64,000 nucleotides of DNA from Thalassobius sp. Cn5-15. Its GTDB lineage: Bacteria > Pseudomonadota > Alphaproteobacteria > Rhodobacterales > Rhodobacteraceae. The DNA is taken from assembly GCF_022347685.1 (NCBI RefSeq), contig NZ_JAKRGF010000005.1:62001-126000 (forward strand), written 5' to 3'. Below are positions 53,607-62,428 of this stretch, in pieces; the stretch's first letter is position 1; every line of letters starts with the position of its first letter. The position numbers and the translations under genes were made by a program. Below the pieces are notes generated by a model. The model was given only the letters and a program-made list of their open reading frames with translations, ran no database searches and was not told where the DNA came from.

Positions 53607-54314
53607 TTAGCCCTTCTGTTTAAATAGAAGTTTTTGCGCTGCTTTATCGTCTTCCAGTTTGGAACGCTGATCCTTGGCCAGTTTGAAGCCGGTTGTAACG
53701 GCTTCGCGCGCTTCCATCTGGTCCAGCCAGCGTTTCAGGTTGGGCTTATCACTCAGATCCTGCTGCTGGCCTTCCCAAAGTCGCGCCCATGGCCAGATCG
53801 CCATGTCGGCGATGGAGTAGAAATCACCGGCGACGAATTCATTGTCGGCCAGTTGGGTGTCCAGCACGCGATACAGACGGCTGACCTCATTGCGGTAGCG
53901 GTCCTTGGCGTAGGGCAGATCATGCGGCGGATCCATCGCAGGCGCATATTTCAGAAAGTGGTGCGCCTGACCGGCCATTGGACCCACGCCGCCCATCTGC
54001 CACATCAGCCACTGCTCTACCGCTGCCTGTTCACGGGCATTCGATCCGTAGAACTTGCCGGTTTTGCGCGCCAGATATTGCAGGATCGCGCCGCTTTCGA
54101 ACAGTGAGATCGGCGCACCGTCAGGGCCTTCGGGGTCAACAATCGCAGGCATGCGGTTGTTCGGGGCAATTTTCAGAAAATCCGGTTCAAACTGCGCGCC
54201 TGCGCCGATGTCGACCAGATGTAGGTTATAAGGCAGGCCCATTTCCTCCAGCGCGATGGAGATTTTCCATCCGTTCGGGGTTGGCCAGTAATAAAGATCA
54301 ATCGGTTGTGGCAT
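53607..54314 (-). CDS. Glutathione S-transferase family protein (YfcG/YghU type)
   Basis: 235 aa. Thioredoxin-like N-domain with YYWPTPNGWKISIALEEMGL, and the GSH-binding ESGAILQYLARKTG; all-alpha C-domain with FYSIADMAIWPWARLWEGQQ. The TPNGWK start replaces the catalytic Ser/Cys of other classes, as in YfcG-type disulfide-bond oxidoreductases. The start at 54314 has CAGGAG upstream. Confidence 0.92.
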   Translation of the reverse strand: MPQPIDLYYWPTPNGWKISIALEEMGLPYNLHLVDIGAGAQFEPDFLKIAPNNRMPAIVDPEGPDGAPISLFESGAILQYLARKTGKFYGSNAREQAAVEQWLMWQMGGVGPMAGQAHHFLKYAPAMDPPHDLPYAKDRYRNEVSRLYRVLDTQLADNEFVAGDFYSIADMAIWPWARLWEGQQQDLSDKPNLKRWLDQMEAREAVTTGFKLAKDQRSKLEDDKAAQKLLFKQKG

Positions 54315-54448
54315 GTCACGCTCCTGATAAACTGGGACGATGATGGCGGATTTGCACGCTCGTGCAAGTGGGCTGGTAGCGACGCACAGGAGTTGTGCGT
54401 TCAAACAGATGTGATCTGAACGTCGCGCGGGCAGGGCAGGCGCGATGC

Positions 54449-54477
54449 TTGACCCACGGCAGCCAGAGGCGTATCAG
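54449..54477 (+). promoter_or_regulatory. Sigma-70 promoter of metZ
   Basis: TTGACC (54449-54454) and TATCAG (54472-54477) are spaced by 17 bp. The predicted start at about 54484 coincides with the first stem of the SAM-II aptamer, so the riboswitch would be at the very 5' end of the transcript. Confidence 0.7.
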
Positions 54478-54538
54478 ACAGCCGTGGCGATTTGTTACCG
54501 GATTGCGGGCCACGTTAAACATGCCGCTAAAGAGGTCA
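54478..54538 (+). promoter_or_regulatory. SAM-II riboswitch aptamer
   Basis: The segment contains GTGGCGATTTG (from 54484), a CCGG...GCGGG element, CCACGTTAAACATG (from 54510) and CCGCTAAAGAG. The GTGG (54484-54487) and CCAC (54510-54513) strands form the first stem and the GATTTG and AAACATG-type pieces form the pseudoknot of the SAM-II (metA-type) class. It binds S-adenosylmethionine and turns off methionine-synthesis genes in alphaproteobacteria. Confidence 0.9.
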
Positions 54539-54547
54539 GGAGGAAAG

Positions 54548-54586
54548 AGTCCCTTTCGCTTGACCGCGTCGGGGCTTTTTTATTTT
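54548..54586 (+). terminator. Riboswitch-associated terminator before metZ
   Basis: AGTCCC (54548-54553) can pair with GGGGCT (54571-54576), directly followed by a T-rich run to 54586. A competing hairpin pairs GGTCA (54535-54539) with TGACC (54561-54565) and encloses the first strand of the terminator, giving a plausible antiterminator. Confidence 0.65.
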
Positions 54587-54610
54587 GGGCACAGGCCCGG
54601 AGGTTTTGAG

Positions 54611-55792
54611 ATGAGCGACAGCTGGAACAAACGCACGAAACTGGTTCATGGCGGCACCCGCCGTTCGCAGTACAATGAGGTGAGCGAAGCGATCTTTCTC
54701 ACGCAGGGTTTTGTGTATGACACCGCTGAACAAGCTGAACAGCGGTTTCTGAAGTCGGGCGATGATGAATTTATCTATGCCCGCTATGGTAACCCGACTG
54801 TTGCCATGTTCGAAAACCGCATTGCCGCGCTGGAAGGGACTGAGGACGCCTTTGCCACCGCATCGGGTATGGCGGCTGTGAACGGCGCACTGATGTCGGG
54901 GCTGAAGGCTGGCGATCATGTGGTTGCGGCCAAGGCGCTGTTTGGCTCCTGCCTCTATATCCTTGAGGATATTCTGGTGCGTTTCGGCGTTGAGGTGACA
55001 CTGGTTGATGGTACCGATCTGGATGAATGGCGTGACGCGATCCGCGAGGATACCAAATTGGTGTTCTTTGAATCGGTGTCGAACCCGACACTGGAAGTCA
55101 TCGACATCAAATCCGTGTCGGAACTGGCCCATGCGGTTGGCGCACTGGTGGTGGTCGATAACGTCTTTTCTACCCCTGTTTACAGCCGCGCGGTGGAACT
55201 GGGCGCTGATGTGATCGTTTACTCTGCGACCAAGCATATTGATGGTCAGGGGCGTGCGCTGGGCGGTGTGATTCTGGGCAGCAAAGAGTTTATTCGCGGC
55301 ACGGTAGAACCTTATCTGAAACACACCGGCGCCGCGATGAGCCCGTTCTCCGCATGGATTATGCTAAAGGGTCTGGAAACGATCGACCTGCGGGTGCGCG
55401 CACAGGCCGAGTCTGCGCTGAAAATCGCTGAGGCGCTGCAAGGCCATCCAAAACTGGATCGTGTAATCTTCCCCGGTCTTAAAGATCATGCTCAGTATGA
55501 CCTGACCGTTGCGCAGATGGAAAAGGGCGGCACCGTCCTGTCGGTTGAGGTGAAGGGCGGCCAGGAGGCCTGTTTCCGTTTCCTCAACGCGATCCAGATT
55601 GCGGTGATTTCCAATAACTTGGGCGACGCGAAATCTATCGCCACCCATCCGGCAACCACCACCCACCAGCGTCTGCCCGCAGAGCAGAAGGTTGATCTGG
55701 GTATCACGCCTGGCCTGGTGCGTTTCTCCGTCGGGCTTGAGGATGCGGATGATCTGATCGCTGACCTTATGCAGGCGCTGGATCAGGCCTGA
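54611..55792 (+). CDS. metZ: O-succinylhomoserine sulfhydrylase
   Basis: 393 aa PLP enzyme of the cystathionine gamma-synthase family. PLP lysine 208 in YSATKHIDGQGRALGG; ATASGMAAVNGALMSGLKAG binds the phosphate. FVYDTAEQAEQRF and YARYGNPT are typical of MetZ. It makes homocysteine from O-succinylhomoserine and sulfide. The ATG at 54611 has GGAGG 7 nt upstream. It is controlled by the SAM-II riboswitch and terminator before it. Confidence 0.95.
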   Translation: MSDSWNKRTKLVHGGTRRSQYNEVSEAIFLTQGFVYDTAEQAEQRFLKSGDDEFIYARYGNPTVAMFENRIAALEGTEDAFATASGMAAVNGALMSGLKAGDHVVAAKALFGSCLYILEDILVRFGVEVTLVDGTDLDEWRDAIREDTKLVFFESVSNPTLEVIDIKSVSELAHAVGALVVVDNVFSTPVYSRAVELGADVIVYSATKHIDGQGRALGGVILGSKEFIRGTVEPYLKHTGAAMSPFSAWIMLKGLETIDLRVRAQAESALKIAEALQGHPKLDRVIFPGLKDHAQYDLTVAQMEKGGTVLSVEVKGGQEACFRFLNAIQIAVISNNLGDAKSIATHPATTTHQRLPAEQKVDLGITPGLVRFSVGLEDADDLIADLMQALDQA

Positions 55793-55837
55793 TTGGTCAT
55801 CCCTGTGCTCAGGCGCCTACTGGGCGAAAAAGATCTT

Positions 55838-55864
55838 GGGGGGACGCTTTGCGTCCTCCTTTTG
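55838..55864 (+). terminator. Intrinsic terminator of metZ
   Basis: GGGGGACGC (55839-55847) pairs with GCGTCCTCC (55851-55859), one G-U, TTT loop, followed by TTTT. Confidence 0.8.
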
Positions 55865-55893
55865 CCGTAAGTGGCATTGCAGCAGAGCTTTGG

Positions 55894-55914
55894 CTTTACT
55901 ACTTCACGGTAAAG
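55894..55914. promoter_or_regulatory. Dyad upstream of folE2
   Basis: CTTTAC (55894-55899) and GTAAAG (55909-55914) form a 6-bp inverted repeat with 9 nt between, 79 nt before folE2. It is a candidate operator; it does not resemble a classical Zur box. Confidence 0.35.
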
Positions 55915-55992
55915 TTTGGCAATTTTCGGGAACTGCATTAGGTTGTCGGTTCACCGGTTGCCTTGGCAACAGCAGGTTGGGGAACACTTGCC

Positions 55993-57099
55993 ATGAACGT
56001 TCATGCCTCTGAAATCGACGGTGATGTGACTGCCGCGGACACACAAGCGGACGAGGCGCGCGAAGCGCTGGCCCGTCTGCGTGTCTGGGCGCAAACCGCA
56101 TCCGAGGCAGATTTGGCTGAAATGGGCGCTGATTTGTCGGCGCTGCTAAAGGGGAAAGCCTACCCTGAATTCAGCCGCGACTACCCCAGCGATTTTGTCG
56201 TGGACTCGGCCTATAAGGACACGCTGCCGGATCTGCAAAACGGTCCCTCCAGCCTGATCCGTGGCGCCAAACGGGCGATCCAGCATGTGGGCATCTCGAA
56301 CTTCCGCCTGCCGATCCGCTTTCACACCCGCGATGGCGGGGACATCACCCTTGAAACCTCTGTCACGGGCACGGTCAGCCTGGAGGCAGAGAAGAAGGGC
56401 ATCAACATGTCGCGCATCATGCGCTCCTTCTACCGCCATGCAGAGAAGACCTTTAGTTTCGAGGTGGTGAACGCCGCGCTGGAGGATTACAAAACTGATC
56501 TGGAAAGCTTTGATGCGCGGATCCAGATGCGCTTTTCCTATCCGGTGAAGGTACAATCGCTGCGCTCTGGCCTTTGGGGCTATCAGTATTACGACATCGC
56601 GCTGGAACTGAATGAGACCAACGGGGTTCGCAAGAAGATCATGCATTTGGATTACGTCTATTCGTCGACGTGTCCCTGTTCGCTGGAACTGAGTGAACAC
56701 GCCCGCGAAATGCGCGGTCAACTGGCGACGCCGCATTCGCAACGCTCTGTTGCGCGGATTTCGGTCGAACTGGTGGGGTCGAACCGCCTTTGGTTTGAAG
56801 ATTTGCTGGAACTGGCGCGCGACGCGGTGCCGACCGAAACCCAAGTGATGGTAAAGCGCGAAGATGAACAGGCATTTGCCGAGCTGAATGCCGCCAATCC
56901 CATCTTCGTCGAAGATGCCGCGCGGCTGTTTTCCAAAGCACTGGAAGACGATCCGCGTGTGGGGGATTTCCGCGTTGTGGCCAGCCATCAGGAAAGCCTG
57001 CACAGCCATGACGCTGTGTCGATTCTGACCGAAGGCGATACTTTCGCCGCCGAAAGCTATGATCCCAAGATGTTTGCGACCCTGCATCACGCTGGTTGA
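55993..57099 (+). CDS. folE2: GTP cyclohydrolase FolE2 (type IB)
   Basis: 368 aa. Active-site cysteines C227 and C229 in SSTCPCSLELSEHARE; QHVGISNFRLPI and PHSQRSVARISVEL are family signatures. It opens GTP to 7,8-dihydroneopterin triphosphate for folate or queuosine synthesis and, unlike FolE, can work with metals other than zinc. The N-terminal 90 residues are longer than in the short form, as usual in alphaproteobacteria. The ATG at 55993 has GGGGAA upstream. Confidence 0.94.
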   Translation: MNVHASEIDGDVTAADTQADEAREALARLRVWAQTASEADLAEMGADLSALLKGKAYPEFSRDYPSDFVVDSAYKDTLPDLQNGPSSLIRGAKRAIQHVGISNFRLPIRFHTRDGGDITLETSVTGTVSLEAEKKGINMSRIMRSFYRHAEKTFSFEVVNAALEDYKTDLESFDARIQMRFSYPVKVQSLRSGLWGYQYYDIALELNETNGVRKKIMHLDYVYSSTCPCSLELSEHAREMRGQLATPHSQRSVARISVELVGSNRLWFEDLLELARDAVPTETQVMVKREDEQAFAELNAANPIFVEDAARLFSKALEDDPRVGDFRVVASHQESLHSHDAVSILTEGDTFAAESYDPKMFATLHHAG

Positions 57100-57397
57100 T
57101 GGCATGGCCCCTTGAAACGGGCCAGAAACACAGCGCATTTGCATACGTTGGATTGCGGCATGCGCAGATCTGACGTTGAACTGGTCGAAATCGGCCCGAA
57201 GCGCGACGACATCCTGTGCCACGTCCTGCGCGGCCAGTTCTACCGCTGAGCCGCGCGCATGCCGGTCCAAAGTGGATGCAAAGCAGCACAAGACAAAGGC
57301 CTGCCGCCGTCGATCAGACGCGGTGGGCTTTGTCGTATTTGCGGCTGCATTTTGGGCGGGCTTGACACGGAGGTCAGGGCGGTCCATCGCAGTATCT
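57100..57397 (+). other. Gap between folE2 and trkH with small frames
   Basis: 298 bp. A 24-codon frame (start 57098, overlapping the folE2 stop) and a second frame ending at 57249 (from ATG 57160, ending DDILCHVLRGQFYR) use G/C-ending codons like real genes but lie in different frames. They may be a frameshifted remnant or two small genes. The rest shows nothing. Confidence 0.35.
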
Positions 57398-58846
57398 ATG
57401 TTGGATCTAAGACCTGTCGGATATGTGATTGGCCTGTTGGTGGCTGTGCTGGGGCTGACGATGCTGGGGCCGCTGGTGGTGGACCTGTGGCATGGCGATC
57501 CCAACTGGCGCAGCTTTGCTCAAAGTGCGCTGCTCACCTTCTTTATCGGCGGCACCGTGTCGCTGGCCTGTCAGAACGGCAATCAGGACGGACTGAATAT
57601 CCAGCAGACCTTTATCCTGACTTCCGGCGTTTGGCTGGCGCTGCCGATTTTTGCCGCGCTGCCGTTTTATTACGGCCAGACGCAGGCCGCGCCGGTGGAC
57701 GCGTTTTTTGAGGCGATGTCAGGTCTGACCACCACCGGTGCGACGGTGTTTTCAGGGCTGGACGACATGGCAAAGGGATTGCTGTTGTGGCGCGGGATCT
57801 TGCAGTGGCTGGGCGGTATTGGTATCATTGTTGTGGCGATGGTGTTCCTGCCCGAACTGCGGGTGGGCGGGATGCAGATTTTCCGTACCGAAGGGTTCGA
57901 TACGATGGGCAAGATCCTGCCCCGCGCGACAGAAATTGCCAGCCAGATCTCCGTCATCTACGTGGCGCTGACCGCAGTGTGCGCGCTGTCTTATATGTTC
58001 CTTGGAATGAATTCCTTCGATGCCGGGGTGCATGCGCTGACCACCATCTCTACGGGCGGCTTTTCCACTTATGACGCCTCTTTTGGGGCGTTTTCCGGTC
58101 CGCTGGAATATGTGGCATCGATCTTCATGATCCTGTCAGCGCTGCCGTTTGTGCGCTATGTGCAGATGCTGAACGGCCATCACAGCGCGCTGTTTGCCGA
58201 CCGTCAGGTATACGGCTTTATGGGCGCTTTGGTTGTGACTGTTGCCTTTGCCACAGTTGTGCTGGTGCTGTTTCAGGATCGTGCCGCCGAACAATCGCTG
58301 CGGCAGGTGGTGTTTAATGTGACTTCGATCATGACCGGAACCGGCTATGCCTCTGTTGATTATATGGGATGGGGCAGTTTGCTGATTGCGATGTTCTTCT
58401 TCATCGGGTTGATTGGCGGCTGCGCGGGTTCAACCGCCTGTTCAATCAAGGTGTTCCGTTATCAGATCCTCTTTGCCTCGATCAAATCGCAGCTGATGAA
58501 AACCCATTCCCCCAACGCTGTGGTGCCGCCACGATTTGACGGGCGCAAGATTGACGATGATGTCTTGAACTCTGTTATGTCGTTCTTTGTTTTCTTCCTT
58601 GTCACCATGGGGATCCTGTCGGTCGCTCTGGGGATGACGGGGTTGGATTTCATCACCTCTCTGTCTGGGGCCGCCTCGGCGCTGGCGAATATCGGCCCGG
58701 GGCTGGGGGATGAGATTGGACCGGCGGGCAACTTTGCGGGCCTGAATGATCCGGCCAAATGGCTCCTCTCCGTAGCGATGCTGATCGGACGGTTAGAGCT
58801 GTTGGCGGTCTACGCCATGCTGACGGTGACATTCTGGCGCGCGTGA
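57398..58846 (+). CDS. trkH: Potassium uptake protein TrkH
   Basis: 482 aa with eight pore-type membrane units. The four selectivity loops are visible: GLTTTGATVFSGL, ALTTISTGGFSTYD, SIMTGTGYASVDY and ALANIGPGLGDEIGP. TrkH forms the membrane channel of the Trk system and needs TrkA, not encoded here. The ATG at 57398 starts MLDLRPVGYVIG, giving the usual length; a longer upstream frame is not conserved-looking. The ribosome site is weak. Confidence 0.94.
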   Translation: MLDLRPVGYVIGLLVAVLGLTMLGPLVVDLWHGDPNWRSFAQSALLTFFIGGTVSLACQNGNQDGLNIQQTFILTSGVWLALPIFAALPFYYGQTQAAPVDAFFEAMSGLTTTGATVFSGLDDMAKGLLLWRGILQWLGGIGIIVVAMVFLPELRVGGMQIFRTEGFDTMGKILPRATEIASQISVIYVALTAVCALSYMFLGMNSFDAGVHALTTISTGGFSTYDASFGAFSGPLEYVASIFMILSALPFVRYVQMLNGHHSALFADRQVYGFMGALVVTVAFATVVLVLFQDRAAEQSLRQVVFNVTSIMTGTGYASVDYMGWGSLLIAMFFFIGLIGGCAGSTACSIKVFRYQILFASIKSQLMKTHSPNAVVPPRFDGRKIDDDVLNSVMSFFVFFLVTMGILSVALGMTGLDFITSLSGAASALANIGPGLGDEIGPAGNFAGLNDPAKWLLSVAMLIGRLELLAVYAMLTVTFWRA

Positions 58847-58925
58847 GGTTATGCTTTTCTGGCGTTGGAAAGAGCGGCGTAATCTGGTGCCAGATCGCAC
58901 ATGCGACAAGCTAGACCTTTGCCCA

Positions 58926-58965
58926 TAAAAAACGGCGCCTCTCTTGGCGCCGTTTGTGTTTTTAT
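58926..58965. terminator. Bidirectional terminator between trkH and the SPOR-domain gene
   Basis: AAACGGCGCC (58930-58939) pairs with GGCGCCGTTT (58946-58955). T-rich on both sides (GTGTTTTTAT to the right, TTTTAT on the opposite strand). Confidence 0.88.
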
Positions 58966-58976
58966 CACTGTGTCCG

Positions 58977-60707
58977 TTAGTCCCAGCAGTTGACCAGCAC
59001 GGTCAGCTGTGTCGCCTTTGCGGTCAGATCCTCGGGCGCCATGTTGACCAGCGCATCGGTTGCTGCAGGTGTCACGCCAAGGCCCGTCAGGAACCCTTCG
59101 ATCGCGGTCGCATCAACGGCAAAGCTGACGTCCTGCGGCAGTTGCTGTGCGCCGCTTGTGCGCGGCAGCAACATGCCCATCACCGCACCACCAGCATCAA
59201 AGACCGGACCACCAGTATCACCGGGTTGTGCAGCCAGTGCCAGACGGGTCAGTTCTTGCTCACCTGCCAGACCAGCGATATCGGCCAGTGTGCCAAAGGT
59301 CATGGTCGGCGCACCAAGGGCACCTCCGTAGGAATAGCCTGCGACGGCCACATCCGATTGCAGCCGCGGTGTTGCGCGTTGCAACTGTGCCACTTCGGAT
59401 GGGGCCAGCGCCTCTACTGGTTTCAGCGCGGCCAGACCGAGGGCTGCGTCGGTGCCGATCACTTCTGCCATCACACCGTCCTCCAGCGTGATGCGGGTGC
59501 AGGTGTTTACAGCGTCAAGGCTGGTCACAACCGTGCCAGCACCATCTACAAAGAAGCCAGAGCGTGCGACGCGCGGCTTGCGGATCTGCAGGCCGGACAA
59601 CAGGTCGATGCGCTGGGTGTTATTGGTGCCAGCGGCCGCGTTCATGACGCCGTTGAGGCGGGCGAAGCTTTCCTGCATCGCGCCCAACACACGTGCGCGG
59701 CGTTCCTCATCACCGGTGGGCCAGATCAGGGTGAAGCCTTTGATCTCGCCGTCCTTCAGCGCTGCTTGGGTGTGCGAGGTGAAGCGGTCGTTGCTGCCGG
59801 TCAACAGGAAACTGCTTTTGCCACGTTCACGTTTACCTTCCAGCGGCACGATTTCCAGCGTCTGCATGATGTCGTAAAGACCGAATAGCGTGCGCTTGTC
59901 ACCGGGCTGAGAGATCAGCAGAACACGCGCCTCAGGGACAAAACCGGTGGCATTGAACTGTGCGTAAGGCGCTTCGTATTTGTCGAACCTAACTGCGCCA
60001 AGCGGCAGTTGCATTGATATGCCGGCGGTGGTGTCTTCGACCTGTTGCAGGTCCAGACCTTCCAGGACAGCGTTGAACTGTTGCAGCAGCATCTGGCGCT
60101 GGCCGGTGGTGAGCACGCCAGTTTCCTCAAAACCGTTTGCCTGCTGCCATGCTGCCATGGAGCGGCGGGTGCCACGGCCAAAGGCACCATCGATGGCGGA
60201 GGTGTAGAAACCTGCCCATTGCAGCATGCTTTGTAGTTCTTTGCGTTCATCGCGGGTCAGGCGCTGTTCGGAGCGGCGCGCCTCTGCCTTGGTTTCATCC
60301 GGGATCACTGGCTGCGGCGGGATCGCTTCGGCAGTGCTTGCCTCTTCTGCTGCGGGGGCAGGGGGGACGGTGGCCTGCTCTGTTACGCCGATTGGCCAGA
60401 ACTGCTGGCCGTAGCCGCTGGAAAAGGCGATGTAGCTGTCGCGAGGGATCTGGCCTTCGCGGCGCAGAACCCGCAGCACCTGATCGGCATCCGTGCGGCT
60501 ATAGGGGCCAAGCGCCAGTGCATACCAGCCACCATCCATGGCAAATCCGTTCAGATCTGCCAGCGAGGGGGCATAGTCGCGGATGCGTTCCTGCGCCTCT
60601 GCCAAGTTTGGTTGCGCTTCGATCTGGATCCAGACCTGTTGCTCCTGTGCGCTGGCAACACGCGCCAGCATCAGCAGGGAAATAACAAAAGAAACAAATG
60701 TTCGCAT
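58977..60707 (-). CDS. SPOR / peptidoglycan-binding / inactive trypsin-like protein
   Basis: 576 aa. Signal peptide at about 1-20. Order: SPOR-like domain (about 22-105, WIQIEAQPNLAEAQERIRDY), Pro/Ala linker, PG_binding_1 domain (about 150-210, LQSMLQWAGFYTSAIDGAFG), an unassigned region, then a C-terminal trypsin-like fold (about 370-555). The protease catalytic residues appear lost: the His position reads TSLDAVNTC instead of TNHHVV, the Asp region reads AALGLAAL, and the Ser motif is GDTGGPV instead of GNSGGP. So it is probably a cell-wall-associated scaffold or sensor rather than a protease. The start at 60707 has only a distant AAGGA. Confidence 0.85.
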   Translation of the reverse strand: MRTFVSFVISLLMLARVASAQEQQVWIQIEAQPNLAEAQERIRDYAPSLADLNGFAMDGGWYALALGPYSRTDADQVLRVLRREGQIPRDSYIAFSSGYGQQFWPIGVTEQATVPPAPAAEEASTAEAIPPQPVIPDETKAEARRSEQRLTRDERKELQSMLQWAGFYTSAIDGAFGRGTRRSMAAWQQANGFEETGVLTTGQRQMLLQQFNAVLEGLDLQQVEDTTAGISMQLPLGAVRFDKYEAPYAQFNATGFVPEARVLLISQPGDKRTLFGLYDIMQTLEIVPLEGKRERGKSSFLLTGSNDRFTSHTQAALKDGEIKGFTLIWPTGDEERRARVLGAMQESFARLNGVMNAAAGTNNTQRIDLLSGLQIRKPRVARSGFFVDGAGTVVTSLDAVNTCTRITLEDGVMAEVIGTDAALGLAALKPVEALAPSEVAQLQRATPRLQSDVAVAGYSYGGALGAPTMTFGTLADIAGLAGEQELTRLALAAQPGDTGGPVFDAGGAVMGMLLPRTSGAQQLPQDVSFAVDATAIEGFLTGLGVTPAATDALVNMAPEDLTAKATQLTVLVNCWD

Positions 60708-60937
60708 GATAATCAGCGGTGTCCTTACCTGTCGCGTCTGTATGTCTGGTCGCTCTTTTAGCAAATTCAGTCGTCACTGCACTTAAATAATGCGCGTGCA
60801 TGCAATTGACCCCGTGCTGTTGCCCCCGTAGGTAGGGCGAGCACCCGTCGGAGCTGTCGATTGCGCGCCTTTTGGCCTGCGTATCCGGTGAGAGGCAGGG
60901 GCAGCGAAGGGTTGAATAGGGCAGTGTGGACGGAGCC

Positions 60938-61900
60938 ATGACAAAAGCCATGACAGAAACGATCAGCAAGCCGCGCAGTTTTCAGGAAATCATCCTGAGG
61001 CTTCAGAATTACTGGGCCGGCAAAGGCTGCGCCGTGATGCAGCCCTATGACATGGAAGTGGGCGCTGGCACCTTCCATCCGGCGACCACGCTGCGCTCTC
61101 TCGGCTCGCGCCCTTGGGCGGCGGCCTATGTTCAACCATCGCGTCGCCCGACCGATGGCCGCTATGGTGAAAACCCCAACCGTTTGCAGCACTACTATCA
61201 GTATCAGGTGCTGATCAAACCCTCGCCGCCAAACCTGCAGGAACTGTATCTGGGATCCCTCGCGGCGATCGGCATCGATATGGAAATGCACGACATTCGC
61301 TTTGTTGAAGATGACTGGGAAAGCCCGACCTTGGGGGCCTGGGGGCTGGGCTGGGAAGTGTGGTGTGACGGTATGGAAGTGAGCCAGTTCACCTATTTTC
61401 AACAGGTTGGTGGTCACGACTGCAGCCCTGTTTCAGGTGAATTGACCTACGGTCTGGAACGTCTGGCGATGTATATCCTTGGCGTCGATCATGTGATGGA
61501 TATGCCGTTCAACGATCCCGACGGCACCATCGCGCTGTCCTATGGTGATGTGTTTAAACAGACCGAAGAAGAATACGCGCGCTGGAACTTCGACGTGGCC
61601 AATACCGATGTGCTGCTGAAACAGTTTGAAGAGGCGGAGGCTGAGTGTGAGAAGATCCTGGCCCAAGAGTATATGGATCCCAAAACCAGCAAACGCATCA
61701 TCATGGCGCACCCGGCCTATGACCAATGCATCAAGGCCAGCCACCTCTTTAACCTTTTGGATGCGCGTGGCGTGATTTCGGTCACCGAACGTCAGGCCTA
61801 CATCGGACGCGTTCGCGCGCTGGCGAAGCAATGTGCGGACGCCTTTGTGATGACGGCGGCGGGGGGCTATGACGCCGCCACTGCCGAGGCGGGCGCATAA
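60938..61900 (+). CDS. glyQ: Glycine-tRNA ligase alpha subunit
   Basis: 320 aa. [20 protein letters not shown] and [20 protein letters not shown] open the class-II catalytic core; [20 protein letters not shown] and [14 protein letters not shown] are the motif 2 and 3 regions. It forms the alpha2beta2 bacterial glycyl-tRNA synthetase with GlyS. The start is uncertain: ATGs at 60938 and 60950 and a GTG at 60926 are in frame; 60938 is chosen for the adjacent GGAG. Confidence 0.96.
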   Translation: MTKAMTETISKPRSFQEIILRLQNYWAGKGCAVMQPYDMEVGAGTFHPATTLRSLGSRPWAAAYVQPSRRPTDGRYGENPNRLQHYYQYQVLIKPSPPNLQELYLGSLAAIGIDMEMHDIRFVEDDWESPTLGAWGLGWEVWCDGMEVSQFTYFQQVGGHDCSPVSGELTYGLERLAMYILGVDHVMDMPFNDPDGTIALSYGDVFKQTEEEYARWNFDVANTDVLLKQFEEAEAECEKILAQEYMDPKTSKRIIMAHPAYDQCIKASHLFNLLDARGVISVTERQAYIGRVRALAKQCADAFVMTAAGGYDAATAEAGA

Positions 61901-62427
61901 TGTCAGGCAAGCTGTTTGCGGGGGCACTCATTGTGATTTCTGTCATTGCTGGCATTGCGATGTATTACCTGCAGGTCTACGCCTACTATGATGAGGTTCA
62001 GGCCACGGGCACCAATGACGTGGTTCTGACCGCGCTGGCCTCTGGTCAAGCGGAGCCGATCCTTTATGAGGATTTTCGCGCGATCGACTCTGACAGTTCC
62101 CCCATCCGCTACCGCGCCTGTTTCACCACCCCTATGTCGCAGGCGATGATGACTGAGACCTATGAAATGTACGAAGGTGCTGCTCCTTTGGTGGCTCCCG
62201 GCTGGTTTGACTGTTTTGATGCCAAAGAAGTGGGCGCTGCGCTGGAAAGCGGCAAGGCGCTGGCCTTCATGGGGCAGGAAAACCACCGCTATGGCATCGA
62301 CCGCATTGTCGCCGTGATGGACGACGGACGCGGCTTTGTCTGGCACCAGATCAATCATTGCGGTGAGGTTGTCTTCGACGGTCAACCCACCCCCGCAGAC
62401 TGCCCCACACCCCCGGAAGGTGAATGA
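61900..62427 (+). CDS. DUF6446-like single-span membrane protein between glyQ and glyS
   Basis: 175 aa. One N-terminal membrane span ([20 protein letters not shown]) and a periplasmic domain with three cysteines ([25 protein letters not shown]). The start overlaps the glyQ stop by one base (TAATG) and glyS begins 2 nt after its stop, so all three are co-translated. I recall such a gene at this position in Rhodobacteraceae (DUF6446); the function is unknown and has no obvious link to tRNA charging. Confidence 0.8.
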   Translation: MSGKLFAGALIVISVIAGIAMYYLQVYAYYDEVQATGTNDVVLTALASGQAEPILYEDFRAIDSDSSPIRYRACFTTPMSQAMMTETYEMYEGAAPLVAPGWFDCFDAKEVGAALESGKALAFMGQENHRYGIDRIVAVMDDGRGFVWHQINHCGEVVFDGQPTPADCPTPPEGE

Positions 62428-62428
62428 T

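Noticed and set aside
56146-57504. 452-codon minus-strand frame opposite folE2
   Set aside because: Antisense shadow of folE2; composition and lack of any family argue against a gene.
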